Position numbers and translations under genes: made by a program
Shown: in pieces, positions 6,820 to 11,861 of the stretch
Numbering within the stretch: position 1 is the stretch's first letter
Layout of the letters: each line of letters starts with the position of its first letter
Notes under the pieces: generated by a model
What the model was told of the DNA's origin: nothing
The model's input: only the letters and a program-made list of their open reading frames with translations
Database searches by the model: none
Assembly: GCA_027012915.1 (NCBI GenBank)
Contig: JALUYN010000382.1
Location: forward strand, 1 to 11,861
Source: Cellvibrionaceae bacterium
Lineage (GTDB): Bacteria > Pseudomonadota > Gammaproteobacteria > Pseudomonadales > Cellvibrionaceae
DNA length: 11,861 nt
Direction of reading: 5' to 3'

Positions 6820-7833
6820 ATGACATACCCATCACCGCTACTGTCGGTACGTAATCTGAACATTACTTTTGCTTCGCGCGAAAGCAAAGTGTACGCCGTG
6901 AACGGCGTAAGCTTCGACGTCCAGCCAGGTGAAACCATGATGCTTTTGGGCGAATCGGGAAGTGGCAAAAGCGTGACTCTACGCTCGCTTATGAAATTGC
7001 ATCCTCCAAAGAAAACACACTACGAGGGGGAAATCCTGTTCGATGGAACCTCAATGCTTGATTGTAACGAGCAGAAGCTAAGGGGGCTACGTGGTGCAGA
7101 GATATCTATGATTTTTCAGGAACCTGCCACCGCACTTGACCCAGTTTACAAGGTGGGGCAGCAAATCTGTGAAATGATTATACGCCACGAAGGTATATCA
7201 CAGCAGGAGGCAAGAGCTCGAGCGAAAGAATTATTGGAACTGGTACGTATTCCTTCAGCAGCGGAACGGCTCAACGCCTATCCACATGAGATGTCTGGAG
7301 GTATGCGACAACGAGTAATGATTGCCTTGGCGTTAAGTTGCAATCCCAAGCTGCTGTTGGCTGACGAGCCGACCACAGCCTTAGACGCCACAGTGCAAGT
7401 GCAGATCATCCTTCTGCTGAAGCAATTACAAAAAGATTTAGGGTTGAGCATGATTTTCGTAACTCATGATGTTGGTGTAGCAATCGAAATCGGTGCCAAA
7501 GTCGCCATCATGTATGCTGGACAAATGGTCGAATACGGGACTCTAAGTGATGTGGTGCGGCAGCCAAGGCATCCTTACACTCAGGGATTGCTCAATTCCA
7601 CAGTGCACGCTGGGCTTCGTGGCCAGCGTCTCGATGCAATTCCTGGAGCACCTCCTACTCTCTCTTCTCCGCTGAAAGTGTGCGGGTTCGCGCCACGCTG
7701 CCCTCACGCACACGAAGCCTGCATCAAAGGCGTACCGGCGCCGCGTATGCCAGCACCTGGGCACATGTCACGCTGCCTACTGGCAGAGGATAACGCCTCG
7801 AAGGAGCAGCTCAATGAGCCCTCAATGCTCTGA
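6820..7833 (+). CDS. Oligopeptide-type ABC transporter ATPase (DppD/OppD class)
   Basis: Second ATPase of the importer, 337 residues. It carries Walker A GESGSGKS (44-51), Q-loop Gln100 in IFQEPATALDP (the last part typical of the D-type partner), signature MSGGM (158-162), Walker B LLLADE (178-183), D-loop ALDA and switch His216. HPYTQGLL (251-258) opens the oligopeptide C-terminal domain, which has Cys288, Cys294, Cys301 and Cys319 as likely Fe-S ligands. The ATG has a strong AAGGAG six bases upstream. The gene is 11 bp after the first ATPase and 25 bp before the metallohydrolase. Together with the divergent permeases and binding protein it completes a standard five-part importer, unusually with F-type before D-type and the two halves in opposite operons. 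Confidence 0.93.
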   Translation: MTYPSPLLSVRNLNITFASRESKVYAVNGVSFDVQPGETMMLLGESGSGKSVTLRSLMKLHPPKKTHYEGEILFDGTSMLDCNEQKLRGLRGAEISMIFQEPATALDPVYKVGQQICEMIIRHEGISQQEARARAKELLELVRIPSAAERLNAYPHEMSGGMRQRVMIALALSCNPKLLLADEPTTALDATVQVQIILLLKQLQKDLGLSMIFVTHDVGVAIEIGAKVAIMYAGQMVEYGTLSDVVRQPRHPYTQGLLNSTVHAGLRGQRLDAIPGAPPTLSSPLKVCGFAPRCPHAHEACIKGVPAPRMPAPGHMSRCLLAEDNASKEQLNEPSML

Positions 7834-7858
7834 GCTGATTTACATAGGAATCCTATAA

Positions 7859-9106
7859 ATGACAGTTCCAATCAACTCCAAACGTATATGGCGTCGACAC
7901 ATGGAAATGGCTCGGTATGGCGCCACTCCTAAGGGCGGGGTCTGTCGATTAGCTCTGGACGAAAACGATATTACCGTACATCAACGCTTAGCAGACCTCG
8001 CTAAGAAGCGCGGTTTCATTGTACTGCTAGATGCCGTTGGTAATATGTTCCTCCGACGTGAAGGTAGTGATTCCTCGCTGCCGCCAGTGGTGAGCGGCTC
8101 ACATACTGATTCCCAGCCCACTGGCGGTCGGTTTGACGGCATATTCGGTGTGCTGGCAGCTTTTGAGGCGCTTGAGGCAATCGATGATGCGAAAATCTCA
8201 ACTCGTCATGCCCTGGAATGTGTGATCTGGAACAATGAAGAGGGTTCACGGTTTGTGCCCGGTTGTATGGGCTCTGCGGTCTATGCGGGTGTGATGTCGT
8301 TGGAAAAGGCAAGGGGCACTACCGACCACAATGGCATCAGCATGGGCAGCGCAATTGACAAGCTGCATAAACTCTTCCCAGATGCCTTACCACGAGACTT
8401 AGGAATGCCGTTCGCTGCGCTAATTGAAGCCCATATCGAACAAGGACCGTTATTGGAAGCCGGCGGCGAGACTATCGGTTTGGTCACAGGTATGCAGGGA
8501 ATGCGACGCTTCATCGTAGAAGTAGTTGGGAAGGAAGACCATTCAGGAACTACACCACGTCATATGCGCCAAGATGCGCTGGTTGATGCATTAGCCATTA
8601 TTAACGAATTGCATACACTCTTCTGGGACGCCGATGATGTTATCCGGTTTACAATCGGACATTTTAAGCTTTTTCCCAATGCTTGGTCAGTTGTACCAGG
8701 ACGTGTCGAATTTGGGATCGACTTTCGTTATTCCGACATAACGGTTTTAGCCGAGCTGGGCGACCGAATCGCACCATTGGCCCACTCCGCCGCCCAGCAT
8801 TGCACGGTGAAGGTAACAGAAAATCTTAACCAAGCTCCTGTAATGTTTGAAGGCGCAGTACCCCATGCCATCGAACATGCTCTTCAAACACGTAGCTATT
8901 CCTGGCGGCACATCTACTCTGGAGCGGGGCACGATTGCCGATTTTTCTCAACACTTTGTCCGACCGGCATGATTTTCATTCCATGTGAGAAAGGTATTAG
9001 CCACAACGAGGCGGAAAATGCCGATCCTGAGGATGTCGCAGCTGGGGCTCAAGTGTTGACAGACAGCATGTTGAAGCTTGCGGAGCACAGTCCCGCATTG
9101 TCCTAA
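7859..9106 (+). CDS. M20-family Zn hydrolase, N-carbamoyl-amino-acid hydrolase / allantoate amidohydrolase type
   Basis: A dimetal amidohydrolase of 415 residues in the hydantoinase/carbamoylase branch. Family members cleave N-carbamoyl-amino acids, beta-ureidopropionate or allantoate, releasing ammonia and CO2. Likely metal ligands are all visible: His82 (GSHTDS), Asp93 (GGRFDGIFG), Glu127/Glu128 (NNEEGSRF), His192 (EAHIEQGPLLE) and His382 (GISHNEAE). The dimerisation domain supplies His228 (KEDHSGTTP), and Arg290 in DFR is the usual substrate-carboxylate arginine. In the PNAxNVIPG motif the Asn that normally contacts substrate is Ser277 (PNAWSVVPG), which may mark altered specificity. A ribosome-binding AGGAA lies about eight bases upstream and is part of a small palindrome (TAGGAATCCTA) that might partly hide it. 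The gene sits 25 bp after the ATPase and 37 bp before the second amidase. Confidence 0.92.
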   Translation: MTVPINSKRIWRRHMEMARYGATPKGGVCRLALDENDITVHQRLADLAKKRGFIVLLDAVGNMFLRREGSDSSLPPVVSGSHTDSQPTGGRFDGIFGVLAAFEALEAIDDAKISTRHALECVIWNNEEGSRFVPGCMGSAVYAGVMSLEKARGTTDHNGISMGSAIDKLHKLFPDALPRDLGMPFAALIEAHIEQGPLLEAGGETIGLVTGMQGMRRFIVEVVGKEDHSGTTPRHMRQDALVDALAIINELHTLFWDADDVIRFTIGHFKLFPNAWSVVPGRVEFGIDFRYSDITVLAELGDRIAPLAHSAAQHCTVKVTENLNQAPVMFEGAVPHAIEHALQTRSYSWRHIYSGAGHDCRFFSTLCPTGMIFIPCEKGISHNEAENADPEDVAAGAQVLTDSMLKLAEHSPALS

Positions 9107-9143
9107 AATAAATTATTGTATCTACAGGCAGGAGATAGCTGAC

Positions 9144-10436
9144 ATGGAAGATGAGCTGATTCTCACCGCTACAGAGGCAAAGAATCGCCTTATTCGCGGA
9201 GAATTAAGCGCCCGAGAGCTCCTTGAGCATTGTGTGGCAAGGATCAATGCTTACGAGCCCCAGGTTGAGGCTTTAGCCTATTGGAATCTCGACGACGCAA
9301 GGCGAAACGCCGATGCATGCGACGCCCGTAAGGAAAGAGGGATACTTGCCGGACTTCCGTTAGGGGTTAAAGATATTATAGATGTCAGCAACATGCCCAC
9401 CGGCTGTGACTCTTCACTTTACACTGATTACCGGCCAGCAGCAGATGCTGCTTGTGTTGCGCATATAAAAGCTAATGGCGGATGGGTATTGGGCAAGACT
9501 CGTACTACCGAATTTGCTTTCTCAAACCCGACCTCAACTCGCAACCCGCACTCCCTGAGATATACACCTGGAGGCTCATCAAGCGGTTCTGCCGCGGGAG
9601 TCGCGTCAGGCTTTTTTCCGCTAGCCTTGGGAACACAGACCGGCGGATCTGTTATACGTCCGGCCTCATACTGTGGCATCTATGCCTTTAAACCGACATT
9701 CAATGTGGTAAGCCGGGAAGGGATTAAACCGCTGTCAGAAAACCTTGATACTTTGGGTTGGTATGGCCGTTCAGTGGAAGATCTTCGACTGCTCAACGGT
9801 GCCCTACGAGGCACCAATACGGAGTTTTTGAGGACAACACCAAAACGATGCACACGTATCGGCTTATGTCGTACCCCGCGCTGGCATCAGGCTGACAACG
9901 ACATGCAACGATTGGTTGAAGACAGTGCTGATAGACTAGGTGCACAGGAAGTTGAATTACCGGATATTTTTGACCAGGTCTACGATGATCATTCACTTAT
10001 CATGGCTGTAGATGCAGCACGTTCACTGCGTGCTGAATATATTCGAAACGCTGATCAGCTCAGTTCAGCGTTAATCGCTCTTATCGAGCGCGGGCTGAAG
10101 GTAGCACCCAACCAAGAGCTTAAGGCTCATCAACGGTTAGCACAGGCACGAGAGCGACTTGATGCACTTTATGGGCATTACGATATTTTGCTTTCACCAT
10201 CGGCACCAGGTGCAGCGCCGCCAAGCCTGGAAACCACTGGCGATTCAGTATTTAACCGTCTTTGGACCGCTATGCAAACACCCAGTATATCGATTCCTGC
10301 AGGATTCAGTACAACCGGTATGCCACTTGGCATTCAGTTGGTCGGCCAGCGCTATGCTGACTATTCTTTGCTTGCTAACGCATCTTTGATTGCTGAAGCT
10401 ATCGCTGTACCGCTTCGCCAGCCAGCTTTTGCCTGA
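9144..10436 (+). CDS. Second amidase-signature family hydrolase
   Basis: A second, distinct amidase of 430 residues. The triad is intact: Lys76 in GLPLGVKDIID, cis-Ser145 in PGGSSSGSAAG, and nucleophile Ser169 in GTQTGGSVIRPAS. The GTQTGGS form differs from the GSDTGGS of the first amidase, and the region between Lys and cis-Ser is six residues shorter, so the two are not a recent duplication. The start at 9144 is chosen because AGGAGA lies eight bases upstream. The longer frame from 9078 would overlap the previous gene by 29 bases and adds 22 residues unlike the family. The C-terminal part contains SISIPAGF and LGIQLVGQ, normal for amidases. Substrate unknown; in this operon it probably takes the next amide in the same route. 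Confidence 0.92.
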   Translation: MEDELILTATEAKNRLIRGELSARELLEHCVARINAYEPQVEALAYWNLDDARRNADACDARKERGILAGLPLGVKDIIDVSNMPTGCDSSLYTDYRPAADAACVAHIKANGGWVLGKTRTTEFAFSNPTSTRNPHSLRYTPGGSSSGSAAGVASGFFPLALGTQTGGSVIRPASYCGIYAFKPTFNVVSREGIKPLSENLDTLGWYGRSVEDLRLLNGALRGTNTEFLRTTPKRCTRIGLCRTPRWHQADNDMQRLVEDSADRLGAQEVELPDIFDQVYDDHSLIMAVDAARSLRAEYIRNADQLSSALIALIERGLKVAPNQELKAHQRLAQARERLDALYGHYDILLSPSAPGAAPPSLETTGDSVFNRLWTAMQTPSISIPAGFSTTGMPLGIQLVGQRYADYSLLANASLIAEAIAVPLRQPAFA

Positions 10437-10460
10437 CCTGCACAACATATATCGTTTGGC

Positions 10461-10474
10461 CATTATTAATAATG
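10461..10474. repeat. Perfect 14-bp palindrome upstream of the AbrB-family gene
   Basis: CATTATTAATAATG is identical to its reverse complement. It lies in the 108-bp gap between the second amidase and the AbrB-family gene, 25 bases after the amidase stop and about 18 bases upstream of a candidate -35 box. It could be an operator; a palindrome this AT-rich may also be chance. Confidence 0.35.
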
Positions 10475-10491
10475 AGGGTCTGACAAAGCAT

Positions 10492-10532
10492 TTGCAGTAT
10501 GGTTTTTACCACCCATATAGTTAGCTTGCTAA
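10492..10532 (+). promoter_or_regulatory. Candidate sigma-70 promoter with overlapping inverted repeat
   Basis: TTGCAG (10492-10497) and TATAGT (10516-10521) are separated by 18 bases and resemble a sigma-70 promoter. Starting at the last base of the -10 box is the inverted repeat TTAGC-TT-GCTAA (10521-10532), placed where a repressor would block initiation. The AbrB-family ATG is at 10545. This suggests that the last gene can be transcribed separately from the operon. Confidence 0.4.
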
Positions 10533-10544
10533 AGGTATTTATGA

Positions 10545-11594
10545 ATGATACAGGCTTCATTACAGGTAACAATGCGTTCATTGGCGATTGGAGCTTTAGG
10601 AGGGATCACATTTCAGTTTGCAGGATTACCGTTACCATGGATGCTGGGGCCGCTAATGGCCAACATGATCGCTTCGGCCCGAGGTTTAGATGTTTCGGTA
10701 TCTGAACGTCTGCGCAATGCCTTCCTTGGTGTATTAGGGCTAGTGATGGGCAGTCAGATGACTCCGCAGCTGACTAATCGGATAATTGATTGGCCCTTAT
10801 CAGCTGCTCTGCTACTTGTAGGTATAGCGGCGTCTACTGCCTTGACGGCAGCTTGGTACCGACGTTGTGGATTTGATCCAGTCAGCGCTTGGTTTGCATC
10901 GGCACCAGGCGCGATGACGGCAATGATCTTGCTGGGTGACAAAATGGGTGGCAATCCTCAGCGTATTGCGATTGCCCAATCACTGCGCGTAATGTTAGTA
11001 ATCCTGATTTTACCCCCTCTGTTTTGGGGGTTAGGAGATGGCGCCGGACCATCGGAAGTCGCAGATGAAGTACAGATAAATGATCTCTGGCTGCTGCTTA
11101 TACTGCCATTAGTAATACCGCTTGGCTCCTGGATACGACTTCCAACACCGTCATTATTGGCCCCGCTTTTCCTGGCAGGATCGTTAGGTATTTTGGATGT
11201 TGCCAGTTTGCAATTGCCGAGCTGGGGCATGGGTATTATGTTCTGGGTACTGGGCAGTGCCATCGGGGCACGTTTCGGAGGCTTATCCAGCAAGAGCATG
11301 GGAAAACATCTCTGGCAGGCGGGAGTAGCCACCGCCCTTGCCCTACTAACACTCGGCATATTTGCAGAGTTGATTCACTGGGTAGTCGATGTCCCTCGCA
11401 ATGTAGCATTTCTGGCATTGGCTCCCGGAGGCTTTGGAGAAATGGCCATTGTTGCAGTAGCACTAGGACTAGATCCGACGTTCGTCGCCTTTCATCACCT
11501 GCTGCGCATGGTCGCTCTTATGGCCTTCGCTCCTTTATGGGGGCGCTGGCTAACAAAAAACAGCAAGCTTGTGAATCAGAAAAATAATTCGTAA
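10545..11594 (+). CDS. AbrB-family integral membrane protein (PF05145 / Gneg_AbrB_dup type)
   Basis: A very hydrophobic protein of 349 residues made of two homologous halves, as expected for the family. The duplication is visible. PGAMTAM (121-127) is followed 20 residues later by SLRVM, and PGGFGEM (294-300) is followed at the same distance by LLRMV; the Pro-Gly to Arg spacing is 27 residues in both. The N-terminus has the family's GLPLPWMLGPLMA (27-39), echoed in the second half by RLPTPSLLAPLFLAG. About ten membrane segments are likely. E. coli AbrB (348 residues) is linked to aidB regulation, and other members are often labelled as putative ammonia monooxygenase without evidence; the biochemical role is not settled. 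Here a transport role for a product or substrate of the upstream hydrolases is plausible but inferred. The ATG has a weak AAAGG about ten bases upstream. Confidence 0.9.
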   Translation: MIQASLQVTMRSLAIGALGGITFQFAGLPLPWMLGPLMANMIASARGLDVSVSERLRNAFLGVLGLVMGSQMTPQLTNRIIDWPLSAALLLVGIAASTALTAAWYRRCGFDPVSAWFASAPGAMTAMILLGDKMGGNPQRIAIAQSLRVMLVILILPPLFWGLGDGAGPSEVADEVQINDLWLLLILPLVIPLGSWIRLPTPSLLAPLFLAGSLGILDVASLQLPSWGMGIMFWVLGSAIGARFGGLSSKSMGKHLWQAGVATALALLTLGIFAELIHWVVDVPRNVAFLALAPGGFGEMAIVAVALGLDPTFVAFHHLLRMVALMAFAPLWGRWLTKNSKLVNQKNNS

Positions 11595-11613
11595 TATCAA
11601 AAATCGTATTATT
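11583..11613 (+). terminator. Weak AT-rich hairpin at the end of the rightward operon
   Basis: AATAATTCG (11583-11591) can pair with CGTATTATT (11605-11613) with one mismatch and a 13-base loop, overlapping the end of the AbrB-family gene. T-rich sequence follows. The stem is AT-rich and the loop large, so this is at best a poor intrinsic terminator. The rest of 11595-11730 shows no gene or clear structure. Confidence 0.2.
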
Positions 11614-11730
11614 AGTATTATTTTATTCAGCCTCATCGTCACTGCTTGCACAATGAATAAATTGCCAAAGAAGAGTTTATAAGCATCCTTCTCTGGCCTA
11701 TTTTAGTTTCATTTTCACATCCCCAAGCGA

Positions 11731-11861
11731 TGACAGGGTAATCCCCCCATTTTTAGCGGGGTTCAAAAGTAGACCTCAGGCCATCATAGCCAACTTCTGT
11801 TGAGGGGTAATCCCTCCGAGTCCCATATTGGGTCGTTCGTGATTGTAGTGCCAGAGCCAAC
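11731..11861 (-). mobile_element. 3' end of an IS3-family insertion sequence (partial)
   Basis: The minus strand encodes the C-terminus of an IS3-family OrfB transposase (11776-11861). About 45 bases beyond its stop is a likely element end: on the plus strand TGACAGGGTAATCCCCCC starts at 11731, with the TGA start and C-run seen at many IS3-family tips. The other end lies to the right of the window. The exact tip is inferred, and a short 3-5 bp target duplication just left of 11731 (for example AGCGA or part of it) would confirm it. Confidence 0.7.
11776..11861 (-). CDS. IS3-family transposase OrfB, C-terminal fragment
   Basis: The last 27 codons before TGA read WLWHYNHERPNMGLGGITPQ and then QKLAMMA. 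Tyr-Asn-x-x-Arg-Pro followed by a Gly-x-x-Pro loop is the classic end of the DDE integrase domain of IS3-family OrfB, after the catalytic glutamate helix. OrfB is normally made as an OrfAB fusion by programmed frameshifting; that part and the catalytic residues lie outside the window. The fragment is open as far as it can be seen, so it may belong to an intact element. Confidence 0.85.
   Translation of the reverse strand, partial: WLWHYNHERPNMGLGGITPQQKLAMMA

Noticed and set aside
10958..11359. 133-codon antisense frame opposite the AbrB-family gene
   Set aside because: The sense strand encodes a clear family protein with an internal repeat; the antisense product has no family features.
68..11763. 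Shared 12-mer TTTTAGCGGGGT near both window ends (68-79 and 11752-11763)
   Set aside because: A few 12-base matches are expected by chance in a window this size; the two copies belong to IS elements of different families with no further similarity.
11736..11814. GGGTAATCCC repeated at 11736-11745 and 11805-11814
   Set aside because: One copy is at the presumed IS tip and the other encodes the conserved GGIT of the transposase; probably coincidental rather than a functional repeat.
1..11861. CRISPR array, tRNA or rRNA genes, toxin-antitoxin or phage-defence genes
   Set aside because: No regularly spaced repeats, no tRNA-like sequence and no defence-type domain were seen on either strand.

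Overview
The window looks like an accessory nitrogen-acquisition locus of a Gram-negative bacterium, probably a gammaproteobacterium and possibly marine or halophilic. The support is a soluble Sec-exported binding protein, an AbrB-type membrane protein, IS66- and IS3-family elements, and sigma-54 type promoter sequences. The taxonomic guess is weak; the functional reading is stronger.

Layout. Positions 1-107 are the end of an IS66-family element, with the first codons of its tnpA. It has inserted into a DppC-type ABC permease gene (104-622, minus), which is cut off at 172 residues by a TAA carried in the IS tip. Upstream on the same strand are an intact DppB-type permease (641-1591) and a periplasmic DppA/OppA-type binding protein (1633-3270). 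A 727-bp AT-rich divergent control region (3271-3997) follows. On the plus strand come a 71-residue AtzG/GatC-like small protein (3998-4213), an amidase-signature hydrolase (4236-5657), two oligopeptide-type ABC ATPases (5759-6808 and 6820-7833), an M20/carbamoylase-type metallohydrolase (7859-9106), a second amidase (9144-10436) and an AbrB-family membrane protein (10545-11594). The right end (about 11731-11861) is the 3' end of an IS3-family element on the minus strand.

How the parts fit. The binding protein, two permeases and two ATPases add up to one complete dipeptide/oligopeptide-type importer, split between two divergent operons. The downstream enzymes would release ammonia from imported amide or N-carbamoyl (ureide-like) compounds. 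The control region holds two outward-facing sigma-54 (-24/-12) promoter matches, a perfect IHF consensus, and a cluster of four GCACT half-sites between them. This is the arrangement expected of an enhancer-controlled, probably nitrogen-responsive, divergent regulon. No regulator gene lies in the window.

The main oddity is that the importer appears to have been inactivated by the IS66 insertion in the second permease, while every catabolic gene remains open. The locus may be a recently broken scavenging pathway or one that now relies on another permease.
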